A stretch of 64,000 nt of DNA from JACRAV01 sp964571235 (GTDB lineage: Bacteria > Zixibacteria > MSB-5A5 > GN15 > FEB-12): positions 62,001-126,000 of the forward strand of contig CAZNAI010000001.1 in assembly GCA_964571235.1 (NCBI GenBank). The letters run 5' to 3'. Position 1 is the stretch's first letter, and the number at the start of each line of letters is the position of its first letter. Below are positions 9,337-18,134 of the stretch, piece by piece. The notes under the pieces were generated by a model, which had not been told where the DNA came from, did no database searches, and saw only the letters and a program-made list of their open reading frames with translations. A program made the translations under genes and the position numbers.

Positions 9337-9364
9337 AAGGCGGGAGCCCCGCGCTCCCGCCTTT
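9337..9364 (+). terminator. Intrinsic terminator after the 6940 gene
   Basis: An 11-bp stem AAGGCGGGAGC / GCTCCCGCCTT around a CCCGC loop, followed by TCTT, lies 10 nt after the stop codon. Its core AGCCCCGCGCT recurs, inverted, in the hairpin at 32820-32842 with a different stem. Confidence 0.8.
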
Positions 9365-9395
9365 CTTGGCAGACTTTTCAATTTCAGAACTCTTC

Positions 9396-9432
9396 GTTGG
9401 TCAGCCTCCTTGCGAGGCTGACATCTTCTTCT
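9396..9432 (+). repeat. Hairpin repeat, GTAGGTC/CTTGC family
   Basis: GTTGGTCAGCCTC, loop CTTGC, GAGGCTGAC, then ATCTTCTTC. The 9-bp stem is perfect. The flank GNNGGTC, the CTTGC loop and the tail GACATCTTCTTC recur at 28734-28770 with a different stem. Confidence 0.75.
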
Positions 9433-9441
9433 TTTCCGGAA

Positions 9442-9475
9442 CAAAAAAGTCAGGCTTGCAAGGAGCCTGACCTAC
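9442..9475 (-). terminator. lepA terminator built from the GTAGGTC hairpin repeat
   Basis: On the minus strand GTAGGTCAGGCT, loop CCTTGCA, AGCCTGAC is followed by TTTTTTG. It lies about 30 nt after the lepA stop and faces the copy at 9396-9432. Confidence 0.8.
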
Positions 9476-9503
9476 AAAGAGCTATACCGCCCAACAAATT
9501 CAA

Positions 9504-11309
9504 CTACCGCTCAATCTTGAGCGCCGCCAAAAAAGCTTCTTGAGGGATTTCGACCGAGCCGATCTGCTTCATTCGCTTCTTCCCCTCTTTTTGCCGCTCA
9601 AGCAGTTTGCGCTTGCGGGAAATATCGCCACCGTAACATTTGGCGGTCACATTCTTGCGCAATGGGCGGACTGTAGCGCGGCTGACAATCCGGCTCCCAA
9701 TCGCCGCCTGAATGACCACCTCGAACATCTGCCGCGGAATCAACTTCTGTAATTTGTCATTCAGTTGCGTGCCCCAGTGATACGCTTTCTCGCGATGGAT
9801 AATCACCGAGAGGGCGTCGATTGAATCACCGTTAACCAAAATATCGAGCTTGACCAGATCGGAGGTGCGGTAATACGGCAGGCCGTAATCGAACGACGCA
9901 TACCCGCGCGTAATCGATTTGAGTTTGTCATAGAAATCGAAAATGACTTCAGAAAGTGGAAACGAGTAGGTCAAGCTGGCCCGGGTCTGCGACATGAACT
10001 CGGTCGTCTTGTATTCACCCCGCCGTTCGGTACCCAGTTTCATGATCGCGCCGATATATTCCGCCGGCACAATAATCTGCGAGTCGACATACGGCTCCTC
10101 CACATGATCGATATTTTGCGCCGGCGGCATTTCGGCCGGATTATCAACCACCTGCATCGTGCCGTCGGTCTTGTGCACTTTATATTCAACGTTCGGGACC
10201 GTGTTGATAATCGTCTGATTGTACTCGCGCTGGAGCCGCTCGGTGATGATCTCCATATGCAGAAGACCTAAGAAGCCGCACCGGAAACCAAATCCGAGCG
10301 CCGACGATGACTCCGGCGTATACGAAAGCGAGCTGTCATTCAATCTGAGTTTCTCCAGCGATTCGCGCAGTTCGGCGAAATCTTCGGCGACCGCCGGATA
10401 AAGCCCCGAAAAAACCATCGGTTTGACATCGACAAATCCACCCAGCGGTTCTTTCGCCGGGTTGGCCGAATGAGTAACTGTGTCGCCGATCTTTGTATCG
10501 GCAACTTCCTTGATCGACGCAAAGAAATATCCGACTTCACCGGCCTGCAGTTCTTCCTGCGGAAACTGGGCCAGACGCAAAAAGCCGACCTCGTCGACCT
10601 CGTGCGATTTTTCTGTCGAGAAGAACTTAATCCGGTCACCCTTTTTGAGCGTGCCGTTGACCACTTTCACAAACGGCATCGCGCCGCGATACGTGTCGAA
10701 AATCGAATCGAATACCATTGCCTGGAGTGGTGCGTCGCAATCCCCTTTGGGAGCAGGAATGGTCGTAATGATCGCTTCGAGTAGCTCGTGAATCCCGATG
10801 CCGGCTTTGGCCGATACGCGCAAGACATGCTCCATCTCGCCGCCGATCAGATCGATAATATCTTTGGCGACCTGATCTGGGTTAGCGCTCGGCAAATCGA
10901 TCTTATTGATTACCGGCAGAATTTCCAGATTGTTTTCCATCGCCAGATAGAGATTGGAAAGTGTCTGCGCTTCAATCCCCTGAGCGGCGTCGACAACCAG
11001 TATCGCCCCCTCGCAAGCAGAGAGTGATCGCGAAACTTCGTACGTGAAATCCACATGCCCCGGCGTATCGATCAGGTTGAATTGGTACATCTCGCCGCTT
11101 TTAGCCAGATAATCCAGCCGAATCGCGTGGGCTTTGATCGTGATCCCGCGCTCCTGCTCCAGATCCATCGAGTCGAGCACCTGGGCATGGGTCATCTGCC
11201 GCTTGTGAAGAGTGCGGGTTTCTTCAAGCAGACGGTCAGCCAGGGTCGATTTCCCGTGATCGATATGAGCGATAATCGAGAAATTGCGGATTTTTGTTAT
11301 GTCGTACAT
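9504..11309 (-). CDS. lepA: Elongation factor 4 (LepA), ribosomal back-translocase GTPase
   Basis: 601 residues, the usual family length. A translational GTPase that acts on the ribosome, proposed to move stalled ribosomes back or to aid 30S assembly. The P-loop AHIDHGKST, switch II DTPGHVDF and NKID are all intact; the C-terminal LepA-specific region (YASFDYGLPYYRTSDLVKLDILVNGDSIDALS, read in parts) and the basic end (GGDISRKRKLLERQKEGKKR) are complete. Start chosen at ATG 11309, where the conserved MYDITKIRNFSIIAHIDHG begins; only a weak GAG precedes it. A hairpin just upstream ends transcription of the DUF2335 pair, so lepA is monocistronic. Confidence 0.97.
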   Translation of the reverse strand: MYDITKIRNFSIIAHIDHGKSTLADRLLEETRTLHKRQMTHAQVLDSMDLEQERGITIKAHAIRLDYLAKSGEMYQFNLIDTPGHVDFTYEVSRSLSACEGAILVVDAAQGIEAQTLSNLYLAMENNLEILPVINKIDLPSANPDQVAKDIIDLIGGEMEHVLRVSAKAGIGIHELLEAIITTIPAPKGDCDAPLQAMVFDSIFDTYRGAMPFVKVVNGTLKKGDRIKFFSTEKSHEVDEVGFLRLAQFPQEELQAGEVGYFFASIKEVADTKIGDTVTHSANPAKEPLGGFVDVKPMVFSGLYPAVAEDFAELRESLEKLRLNDSSLSYTPESSSALGFGFRCGFLGLLHMEIITERLQREYNQTIINTVPNVEYKVHKTDGTMQVVDNPAEMPPAQNIDHVEEPYVDSQIIVPAEYIGAIMKLGTERRGEYKTTEFMSQTRASLTYSFPLSEVIFDFYDKLKSITRGYASFDYGLPYYRTSDLVKLDILVNGDSIDALSVIIHREKAYHWGTQLNDKLQKLIPRQMFEVVIQAAIGSRIVSRATVRPLRKNVTAKCYGGDISRKRKLLERQKEGKKRMKQIGSVEIPQEAFLAALKIER

Positions 11310-11325
11310 ACTCGTTTTTCAATTC

Positions 11326-11348
11326 AAAAACGGCAGGCCAGGCCTGCC
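11326..11348 (-). terminator. Terminator between the DUF2335 pair and lepA
   Basis: Minus-strand reading: an 8-bp stem CGGCAGGC / GCCTGCCG with a 3-nt loop, followed by TTTTTGAA. It sits about 17 nt before the lepA start, so a lepA promoter must overlap or lie within this short stretch. Confidence 0.75.
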
Positions 11349-11416
11349 GGGAAAGCCAAGGTAGGCAAATCATCCGGCTAAGTCAATTTTAGGAATTGGG
11401 AGGTGGTGAAATGCGT

Positions 11417-11821
11417 CTAAGAGGAGCGCTGTGCTCGTTCTGATTTTCTCTGGTGGGAGCCATAGATGAAAGCTCCAGCCAACGTCACAATGGTACCAGC
11501 ACCCAAAAGACCACCCGGAAGTACCTTGTCATTCAAGATGCAATAGAAACTTCCAAGCAATCCGACAAGTCCGAGTAGGAAACCGAAGGTGAGCCCGAGT
11601 TTTGAATTCCAGACATCAGAACCAATTACTTTTGATTCCATCTTCTGGCGATGTTTAGATTGATTTTCGGCCATTACCAAAATTCGTTCTGCGGCACCGA
11701 CCAAAATCTCATCGTACTTTCGAAGTATGTCAGGAGGAGGTAGAGGCCCCGAGAATTGCTCACCATGGAGCACCAGTTGCCTATTTTGACTTACAACCGA
11801 CTTGCTCTTGTGACTCGCCAT
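11417..11821 (-). CDS. DUF2335 family membrane protein
   Basis: 134 residues. The N-terminal half contains FSGPLPPPDILRKYDEILVGAAERIL (quoted in parts: FSGPLPPPDIL, AERILVMAENQ), the hallmark of the DUF2335 family of small membrane proteins of unknown function. Two membrane segments follow, LGLTFGFLLGLVGLLGSFY and LLGAGTIVTLAGAFIYG, then a basic tail. Its start overlaps the end of the preceding gene by 41 nt, so the two are surely cotranscribed and probably coupled. Codon use is less GC-biased than neighbours, and such pairs are patchily distributed, so recent acquisition is possible. A toxin-antitoxin or phage-defence role is speculation. Confidence 0.8.
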   Translation of the reverse strand: MASHKSKSVVSQNRQLVLHGEQFSGPLPPPDILRKYDEILVGAAERILVMAENQSKHRQKMESKVIGSDVWNSKLGLTFGFLLGLVGLLGSFYCILNDKVLPGGLLGAGTIVTLAGAFIYGSHQRKSERAQRSS

Positions 11822-12020
11822 ATTTGCGAATAGAATCTCTCAAATCATCGCCAACCGAAAGCCAATCACTCAGCAACGCTTTCGCATCGGCTTCTTCGGC
11901 GGTTTTGCTCTCATTGTAAACCTGCAAAGTCCCGCCCAAATCTACAATTCGCGCCATTCCCTCAAGAAACGATGGGCGCGCAAAAAGCATGAATGTCAGA
12001 CTTTGATCAAGGTTACTCAT
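11781..12020 (-). CDS. Small acidic protein partnered with DUF2335
   Basis: 79 residues, no recognised family. It has a hydrophobic start (SLTFMLFARPSFLEGMARIVDLGG) then an acidic helical part (KTAEEADAKALLSDWL, DDLRDSIRKYG). It looks real: a good promoter (12048-12076) and AAAGGAAAT ribosome site precede it, and it overlaps the DUF2335 gene. Cytosolic by absence of signal or membrane segments. Could be a regulator or antitoxin-like partner, but nothing in the sequence proves that. Confidence 0.7.
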   Translation of the reverse strand: MSNLDQSLTFMLFARPSFLEGMARIVDLGGTLQVYNESKTAEEADAKALLSDWLSVGDDLRDSIRKYGESQEQVGCKSK

Positions 12021-12047
12021 TTCACTTATTTCCTTTTGGAGATCTTA

Positions 12048-12076
12048 AAAGTACACTAACCAACGCGAGTTGTCAA
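12048..12076 (-). promoter_or_regulatory. Promoter of the small acidic protein/DUF2335 pair
   Basis: Minus strand: TTGACA (12076-12071), 17-nt spacer, TACTTT (12053-12048). Predicted start about 12041, giving a ~20-nt leader with AAAGGAAAT before ATG 12020. Confidence 0.7.
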
Positions 12077-12225
12077 ATCGCTTTATACTAAATAGTTTCG
12101 GCCACCCTTTACTACAACTTTAACGTCAATTTTGGGCAAAAAGTTCCGTTTTCCCGAATACCCAAACCAACCCCCGCTCAACTCTTAGTTGCTCATTAAG
12201 TTAGGACTGTGCGTGCATTGACTGG

Positions 12226-12990
12226 CTACTTCTTAAGATACGCCGCCAACTGGTCGCGGACTTCCGATTTGGGAATATTGCTGACGAGATTCCCCTCGTA
12301 GGCAATCGAAATCTGCGAGGTCTCCTCGCTGACCACCACCACGATCGCGTCGCTGACTTCGGTTACACCAATCGCCGCTTTGTGGCGCATGCCGTACAGT
12401 TTGCTGTAGCGTTGATTGGATGTCAACGGGAGCGAGGTCGCCGCCGCAATGACATATTCTCCGGCGATGAGTACCGCGCCGTCGTGGAGCGGCGTGTACG
12501 GTGTAAACAACGTTACCAAAAGCTCGCTCGAAAGCGCCGCATTCATTTCTTTGCCGGTCTCGGCAAAATTGCGAAGGCCGGTACGCCGTTCAATCACAAT
12601 CAAACCACCATAGCGAAGTTCGGCCAAGCGCAAAGCGGCGCGGGAGACCTCTTCGAGCGTTTTCTTCTGCTCCAACCGGACAAACGTTCTGAACAATCGA
12701 TTCTGCCCGAAATGAGCAAGCGCACTCCGGAGTTCAGGCTGAAATACGATGACCAATACAATGAACCCAACGGTAGCAAGATTTGAAAACAGCCAGGTGA
12801 GTGCTTCGAGTTGAAAGAAATAGGCGACGAACGCTACACCGGCAATCAGAATCATGCCAACAATCATCTGCGCCGAGCGGGTACCTTTTGCCAGTTTGAG
12901 AATCTGATAGACGATGAACGACACGATCAAGATGTCGATCGCGTCTTTCCAGCCGAACCGGAGAAAATCGTATTGAACCGGGCCGTTCAT
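12226..12990 (-). CDS. cdaA: Diadenylate cyclase CdaA
   Basis: 254 residues. Makes the second messenger c-di-AMP from two ATP at the membrane; c-di-AMP controls potassium, osmotic balance and wall homeostasis. Three N-terminal membrane segments (residues ~15-85, e.g. MIVGMILIAGVAFVAYF and VGFIVLVIVFQPELRSAL) are followed by the DisA_N catalytic domain with the DGA motif (LHDGAVLI) and RHKAA, matching the family RHRAA. Overlaps folP by ATGA, so it is the second gene of a folP-cdaA operon; the folP-cdaA link is common in bacteria outside Firmicutes. No clear terminator was found downstream. Confidence 0.94.
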   Translation of the reverse strand: MNGPVQYDFLRFGWKDAIDILIVSFIVYQILKLAKGTRSAQMIVGMILIAGVAFVAYFFQLEALTWLFSNLATVGFIVLVIVFQPELRSALAHFGQNRLFRTFVRLEQKKTLEEVSRAALRLAELRYGGLIVIERRTGLRNFAETGKEMNAALSSELLVTLFTPYTPLHDGAVLIAGEYVIAAATSLPLTSNQRYSKLYGMRHKAAIGVTEVSDAIVVVVSEETSQISIAYEGNLVSNIPKSEVRDQLAAYLKK

Positions 12991-13838
12991 TTGGTATTCA
13001 CCGCCTTGAGAACGCTGAGCGCCTGCACTGTTTCGCGCACATCATGCACGCGAATAATTGCCGCGCCGTTTATCGCCGCCCAGACCGCCGCCGCCAGTGA
13101 TCCGCCCAAACGGTTATCCACCGGCGCGCCGGAATCGAGCACCCCAATAAACGACTTTCGCGAGGCTCCCACAAGTAGCGGAAGGTTGTGACGGTGAAAC
13201 TCTTTCAGGCGGGACAAAATGGTCACATTGTCGATCGGGCGCTTGCCAAAACCGATACCGGGATCGAGAATCAGCTTATCACGGGGAATACCACGTGAAA
13301 CGGCATATGCAATGCGTTCGTCGAAAAACTCATTGATCTGTCTGACAACGTCGTCGTACTGCGGATTCTCTTGCATCGTGCGCGGCGTGCCGAGCATGTG
13401 CATGAGCACCACCGGCGCTTTTGTCACCGCCGCCAGTTCAGCCATTTGTGGATCGAATTTCAGCGCCGTGACATCATTGATAATATCAACACCTGCCGCA
13501 AGCGCCGCTTTGGCGACTTCGGCTTTGCAGGTATCAATCGAGATCGCGATTTGGGAGACTTTTCGAATTCCTTCAATAACCGGCACTACTCGCCGTATTT
13601 CTTCGTCAGCCGACACTGGCTCCGCCCCCGGCCGCGATGATTCCCCGCCGATATCGATGATACTCGCTCCGTCATCGATTATCTGCCGCGCACGCGTTAC
13701 AGCAGAATCTACTGTAGAAAAGCTCCCACCATCCGAAAACGAATCGGGGGTAACATTGAGAATCCCCATGACGACAGAAGCCTGAAGATCGAGCGTGCGC
13801 CCAAGGGGCAATCCGATTTGCAGGAATTTATCAGACAT
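12987..13838 (-). CDS. folP: Dihydropteroate synthase
   Basis: 283 residues from ATG 13838. Condenses 6-hydroxymethyl-dihydropterin diphosphate with p-aminobenzoate in folate synthesis; target of sulfonamides. All boxes are present: MGILNVTPDSFSDGG, IDIGGESSRPGA, DPGIGFGK, VGASRKSFIG and RVHDV. The frame stays open upstream to 13988, but that part translates a hairpin repeat and is not conserved. The chosen ATG has no Shine-Dalgarno sequence; instead a -10 box ends 7 nt before it, which suggests a leaderless message. Coupled to cdaA by ATGA. Confidence 0.95.
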   Translation of the reverse strand: MSDKFLQIGLPLGRTLDLQASVVMGILNVTPDSFSDGGSFSTVDSAVTRARQIIDDGASIIDIGGESSRPGAEPVSADEEIRRVVPVIEGIRKVSQIAISIDTCKAEVAKAALAAGVDIINDVTALKFDPQMAELAAVTKAPVVLMHMLGTPRTMQENPQYDDVVRQINEFFDERIAYAVSRGIPRDKLILDPGIGFGKRPIDNVTILSRLKEFHRHNLPLLVGASRKSFIGVLDSGAPVDNRLGGSLAAAVWAAINGAAIIRVHDVRETVQALSVLKAVNTK

Positions 13839-13845
13839 GAGAGCG

Positions 13846-13874
13846 TATATACATCTGGATGATGGGTATCGCAA
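13846..13874 (-). promoter_or_regulatory. folP promoter, probably leaderless
   Basis: Minus strand: TTGCGA (13874-13869), 17-nt spacer, TATATA (13851-13846), then 7 nt to the ATG at 13838. With normal -10 to start spacing, transcription would begin at or next to the start codon. Confidence 0.55.
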
Positions 13875-13892
13875 GTTCGGATGAGTGCCTTG

Positions 13893-14005
13893 TAGGTCGG
13901 GACCTTTACGGTCCCGACAACCCGGCGCAAAAGAAAAGTCGGGATCACAAGGATCCCGACCTACGAAGAACTTTCTTGTCGAAACCACAGGGGTTTCGAC
14001 CTACA
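13893..14005. repeat. Three GTAGGTC-family hairpins between folP and ftsH
   Basis: One plus-strand copy (GTAGGTCGGGACC, TTTAC, GGTCCCGAC; 13893-13918) faces two minus-strand copies (GTAGGTCGGGATC, CTTGT, GATCCCGAC at 13965-13938; GTAGGTCGAAACC, CCTGT, GGTTTCGAC at 14005-13978). Flanks and loops agree while stems differ and remain perfectly complementary. The second copy is followed by TTTTCTTTT on the minus strand and may end ftsH transcription. Confidence 0.75.
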
Positions 14006-14018
14006 AGGCTCGCACCGT

Positions 14019-15980
14019 TCATCCCCCCGTCGGGGCGGGAGCCGCCGCCGGCTCGAAACTTCCACCGGGGCGTCCAATCACATCGTCAACATCCTTGCCG
14101 TCGATAATTTCCTTCTCAAGAAGAATCGCCGCCAACTTGTGAAGTTTATCAATCTGCGTCGACAAAATTCGCTTGGCGGTATCTTCGGCCTTATCTAAGA
14201 AACTGCGTATTTCCGAATCAATCACCACCGCCGTCGCCTCGGAAAAATCCGAATGCTGGGCAAACTCGCGACCGAGGAAAATATGCTCTTCGGTCTTGCC
14301 GAATGTCACCGGCCCGAGCTTGTCGGACATCCCCCAGTTGCAAACCATCCGTCGCGCCAACTTGGTCGCCCGTTCCAGATCGTTTCCGGCGCCGGTATCG
14401 AGTTGATTGAATACGAGCAATTCGGCCACACGACCGCCCATCATCACCGCCAGCACTGCCTCAAGATATTCTTTCGAGTGGGTGTGGCGTTCGTCGATCG
14501 GGAGCGACTGAGTCAGACCCAGCGCCAAACCGCGCGGAATAATCGTGACTTTGTGAATCGGGTCGGCCTTAGGCATGAACTTGGCCACCAGTGCATGTCC
14601 CGATTCATGGTAGGCGATCACTTTCTTTTCGTCGTCGGCAATCACCATCGACTTGCGGGCGGTGCCCATCATCACTTTGTCTTTGGCCTCTTCGAAATCT
14701 TCCATCTTCACCGACTCGCGATTCCTTCGGGAAGCCAAGAGAGCCGCTTCATTCACCATATTGGCCAGGTCCGCGCCGGACATCCCGGGCGTGCCTCTCG
14801 CCAATACGCTGATATCAACATCCGGATTGGTTTTCACTTTGCGAATGTGCACCGCGAGAATTCCCTCGCGTCCCTTCACATCCGGCGACGCAACGACAAT
14901 CTGACGGTCGAATCGTCCGGGGCGAAGGAGCGCCGGATCGAGCACATCGGGACGGTTGGTCGCGGCAAGCAAGATGACGCCTTCGTTGGACTCAAATCCG
15001 TCCATTTCGACAAGCAGTTGATTGAGCGTCTGCTCACGCTCGTCATGACCGCCACCCAAACCGGCGCCGCGATGCCGCCCTACCGCGTCGATTTCGTCGA
15101 TGAAAATAATACACGGCGCGTTTTTCTTTCCTTGTTCGAATAGATCACGAACTCGACTTGCGCCGACACCCACAAACATTTCAACAAAGTCCGAGCCCGA
15201 CATCGAAAAGAACGGCACTCCCGCTTCACCCGCTACCGCGCGGGCCAAAAGCGTTTTCCCCGTTCCGGGCGGGCCCAAGAGAAGTGCGCCTTTGGGAATT
15301 TTTCCGCCGAGCTTTTGGAATTTCCCCGGCTCTTTCAGAAATTCAATAATCTCTTTAAGCTCTTCTTTGGCTTCATCGGCGCCGGCGACATCGTTAAATG
15401 TCACTTTCGGACGCTCGTCAGTGGAAAGCTTGGCTCTTGATTTGCCGAAAGAGAAAAGCCCTTTCGGTCCGCCCGCCGCTCCCTGCATCTGCCGCATGAA
15501 CATGAACCAGAGCACGATCAGCAACAGGATCGGGCCGAAAGCGAGTAAGATCGAAAAGATGCTGGTGCTTTCTTCTTTGGCGACAATTTTCGCGCCGGAA
15601 GATTCAAGTCTTCCAACGAGCTCATAATTGTTGTCCGGAAATGGAATCCGCGACTCGAATTGAGTGAACGCTTTGGGGGATTTGGTCGAGGCGAACACAG
15701 CGCCTTTAGTCAGTTTGCCCGAGACTTTACGCTCTTCGAATGTCACTTCCGCGACATTGCCGTTATCAACTTGTTCGGTAAACTCAGAATAGGTAATTCT
15801 GGTGGAATCCGGTGAGAGACCGTCCATGCTCGAATAGAGCACTACCGCCACCAGCAAGATTGCCAGCCAGAAGATAATCGAGCGGCTGGCGCCCTTAAAT
15901 CGCGAGGGCTCACGTTGGGGCTCGCCCTTGGGACGGTTCGAACCGGGGTAACGGTCTTTTTGATTGTCGAGATCGCTCAC
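14019..15980 (-). CDS. ftsH: ATP-dependent zinc metalloprotease FtsH
   Basis: 653 residues, normal length. Membrane-bound AAA+ hexamer that extracts and degrades membrane and regulatory proteins, including LpxC in enterics. A first membrane segment (~33-50, IIFWLAILLVAVVLYS), a periplasmic loop and a second segment (~142-162, FGPILLLIVLWFMFM) precede the Walker A GPPGTGKTLLARA, Walker B IIFIDEIDAVGRHRG, and zinc site HESGHALVAKF. The C-terminus ends in a Gly/Pro/Ala-rich tail. Start is GTG 15980 with GGAGAATAT in front. Lies downstream of hpt in the common tilS-hpt-ftsH order, separated by an 80-nt gap with a hairpin. Confidence 0.97.
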   Translation of the reverse strand: MSDLDNQKDRYPGSNRPKGEPQREPSRFKGASRSIIFWLAILLVAVVLYSSMDGLSPDSTRITYSEFTEQVDNGNVAEVTFEERKVSGKLTKGAVFASTKSPKAFTQFESRIPFPDNNYELVGRLESSGAKIVAKEESTSIFSILLAFGPILLLIVLWFMFMRQMQGAAGGPKGLFSFGKSRAKLSTDERPKVTFNDVAGADEAKEELKEIIEFLKEPGKFQKLGGKIPKGALLLGPPGTGKTLLARAVAGEAGVPFFSMSGSDFVEMFVGVGASRVRDLFEQGKKNAPCIIFIDEIDAVGRHRGAGLGGGHDEREQTLNQLLVEMDGFESNEGVILLAATNRPDVLDPALLRPGRFDRQIVVASPDVKGREGILAVHIRKVKTNPDVDISVLARGTPGMSGADLANMVNEAALLASRRNRESVKMEDFEEAKDKVMMGTARKSMVIADDEKKVIAYHESGHALVAKFMPKADPIHKVTIIPRGLALGLTQSLPIDERHTHSKEYLEAVLAVMMGGRVAELLVFNQLDTGAGNDLERATKLARRMVCNWGMSDKLGPVTFGKTEEHIFLGREFAQHSDFSEATAVVIDSEIRSFLDKAEDTAKRILSTQIDKLHKLAAILLEKEIIDGKDVDDVIGRPGGSFEPAAAPAPTGG

Positions 15981-16003
15981 ATATTCTCCAAATTGGGGTT
16001 TCG

Positions 16004-16030
16004 CTGACTTTCATATTATACGAAAGTCAG
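16004..16030. other. Stem-loop between hpt and ftsH
   Basis: A 9-bp stem CTGACTTTC / GAAAGTCAG with a 9-nt A/T loop, about 24 nt upstream of the ftsH GTG. No U tract follows, so it is more likely a leader or processing structure than a terminator. Confidence 0.5.
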
Positions 16031-16060
16031 TGCCAACTATTCACTCTCTTTATCGGACAA

Positions 16061-16612
16061 TTATTCTTCCAGTAGACGACCAATGAACGGAAGATTGCGG
16101 TATTTCTGGGTGTTATCCAGGCCGAAGCCGATCACAAACTCGTTCCCGATGGAAAACCCACGGTACTTGATATCGACTTTTGTCCGATGGGCGGTTGGCT
16201 TGTCCATGAGTGTAACAATCTCAAGCGAGGCAGGTTCCAATTTTCGCAGTTTTTCAGCAATCTGCGTCACGGTCCTCCCCGAATCGACAATCCCCTCCAC
16301 CAGCAGGATATGCCGGCCTTTGATCGAACTGTTGATAAGTCCGGATATCTGAATGTCGTCGCCGATCTTGGTCCCCTTGCGATACGACGCCGCCGAGACA
16401 AACTCAAGCTCCACCGGTAATTTGATCTGGCGCATAAGGTCAGCCAGGAAAATGGCGCACCCTTTGAGCACGCCGATCAGCACCGGAACCTCACCGGCGT
16501 AGTCCCGTGTTATCTCGTCTCCCATTTCGGTGATCCGACGAGCTATCTGCTTTTGGTCGATTAGCAGTTCAAATGGTTTTGATTTTGGGCGTTTTGCGCT
16601 CACGGTACTCAA
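16061..16612 (-). CDS. hpt: Hypoxanthine phosphoribosyltransferase
   Basis: 183 residues. Purine salvage: transfers phosphoribosyl from PRPP to hypoxanthine or guanine. The PRPP loop ILLVEGIVDSGRT and the downstream DIKYRGFSIGNEFVIGFGLD region (in parts) fit the family, with GCAIFLADLMRQI near the N-terminus. The start is uncertain: TTG 16612 has GAGGT 8 nt before it, and GTG 16603 is nine bases later; either way the gene overlaps the end of tilS by 35-44 nt and is translationally linked to it. Same operon as tilS. Confidence 0.95.
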   Translation of the reverse strand: MSTVSAKRPKSKPFELLIDQKQIARRITEMGDEITRDYAGEVPVLIGVLKGCAIFLADLMRQIKLPVELEFVSAASYRKGTKIGDDIQISGLINSSIKGRHILLVEGIVDSGRTVTQIAEKLRKLEPASLEIVTLMDKPTAHRTKVDIKYRGFSIGNEFVIGFGLDNTQKYRNLPFIGRLLEE

Positions 16613-17975
16613 TGTGTATTACCTCGGTTGTTCCATCCTGTATTTTCACCCGGTCGGCAATTTCAAAGCCAACCAGCCAGACAATTCCCTTGTCATCACA
16701 CACCACCGGCACTTCATCGCGCCGCGCCACTGGCACTTTCCGGTCGGTCAAGTAGTCGCCGACTTTCTTTCGACCGGTCATACCGAGCGGAACAAATTGA
16801 TCACCGCGGCGAATTGTCCTCGCAATAAGTGGCAATTCAATTGTCGCCCGATCCAGCGTTACCGTCTTTGATCTCTTCTCTTGCGGTGGCTTTCTGCCGC
16901 GTCGACGGCCGCCTCGCGCACGAATCTCTATTCCAAAACCGCCCAGCGAAACCCACCGATTGTCGAGCGGGATTTCGCGCGGAACCGCAACTTTGGCCGG
17001 TCCTTTGAAAATGATCTGTTGTCGTGCGATCTCAACCTGAACACCACCTCCCGCCGACAGCGATCCCGACTCGACTTGCGCCGCTGAATCAATCCGGTCG
17101 ACGACCTCTTTGTCCGGCCCTGACCGATCTTGCGACAATTCAGCCAGCGCTGACCTGACAACCCGACGTCTCAGCCAGAGAGGATATTCCAGGTATATCT
17201 GCAAATCAAGCATTAACTTACCCCCGGGAGTCGGCCTTGCGATTTTGTGGAAAACCCGACTACTCATCCCGGCCAAAAACTCCTCTTCGGCCAAGAGCAA
17301 TTCTGATAAATCACGCAGTGCCCGATCCACCTTTGGATTCAGTCGCTCGCGAATCTGGGGCAACAGCTTGTGCCGTAGATAATTACGCCGGTAGTCAAGA
17401 TTGGCGTTGGAAGAATCATGGCAGTATGAAATCCGCCTGCTGTTCAAATATCTCAAGATCTCCACCCGTGGGATTTCAATCAGCGGACGAATGATCTTTC
17501 CCCGCTTGACCGGAATGCCAAGCAATCCGGTCCGGCCGGTCCCCCGTAGCATTCTGAAAAGTACCGTCTCGACTTGATCATCGGCTTGATGTCCCAAGGC
17601 AATCTTGTCGCACGACAATTCGACTGCCAATTCCTCAAGCGTGCGATATCTAAAGTCGCGAGCGGCTTCCTCAAAACCAACCTTGCGCTTTTTGGCCAGA
17701 GCCGGGATATCCGCCCGAACTACTCGAAATCCGACGTGCCACTTGTGACATAGCGCCCGGCAGAACTTCTCCTCGCGAAGCGCTTGACGCGGCCGAAGGC
17801 AGTGGTTGATATACAAGGCGTGGAGCTTAAGCGACGATGACCGCCGAAGTCGGGTCAAAAGATGCAAAAGCGCAACCGAATCAGGACCGCCGGAAAGAGC
17901 AACCAGGACTGTGTCGCCATTTGACAAAAGTCCGTCCCGATTAATTGCCGCCTGTGCCGATTGGAGTAGATCCAT
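16569..17975 (-). CDS. tilS: tRNA(Ile)-lysidine synthase
   Basis: 468 residues from ATG 17975. Adds lysine to C34 of the CAU-anticodon tRNA-Ile so that it reads AUA; essential. The PP-loop SGGPDSVALLHLL lies at ~27-39, with the N-type ATP-pyrophosphatase fold following (INHCLRP, EEAARDFRYRTLEE, GHQADDQVET). C-terminal TilS domains are present to the end (FVPLGMTGRKKVGDYLTDRKVP, in parts). The frame opens at TTG 18002, but the later ATG is favoured because a weak -10 (TATGTT, 17985-17990) would lie inside the longer version. No ribosome site. Overlaps hpt. Confidence 0.94.
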   Translation of the reverse strand: MDLLQSAQAAINRDGLLSNGDTVLVALSGGPDSVALLHLLTRLRRSSSLKLHALYINHCLRPRQALREEKFCRALCHKWHVGFRVVRADIPALAKKRKVGFEEAARDFRYRTLEELAVELSCDKIALGHQADDQVETVLFRMLRGTGRTGLLGIPVKRGKIIRPLIEIPRVEILRYLNSRRISYCHDSSNANLDYRRNYLRHKLLPQIRERLNPKVDRALRDLSELLLAEEEFLAGMSSRVFHKIARPTPGGKLMLDLQIYLEYPLWLRRRVVRSALAELSQDRSGPDKEVVDRIDSAAQVESGSLSAGGGVQVEIARQQIIFKGPAKVAVPREIPLDNRWVSLGGFGIEIRARGGRRRGRKPPQEKRSKTVTLDRATIELPLIARTIRRGDQFVPLGMTGRKKVGDYLTDRKVPVARRDEVPVVCDDKGIVWLVGFEIADRVKIQDGTTEVIHIEYRERKTPKIKTI

Positions 17976-18134
17976 AACGGCACAAACATACGGATTTATC
18001 AACTACCGGAACAAGCGACGATTCTGTCTTTGGCTCGACAAATCAGTCCAATTTCGCGTTGCAAATACAGAGATTTATGGCATATTTCGTCATATCATTT
18101 ACCCGCCCTCTGCCTTGTTTGAAGGGAGTTTGTT

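Noticed and set aside
14253..15143. 296-codon open frame on the plus strand
   Set aside because: Antisense to ftsH, whose motifs are intact on the minus strand; product is His/Arg-rich without a fold signature.
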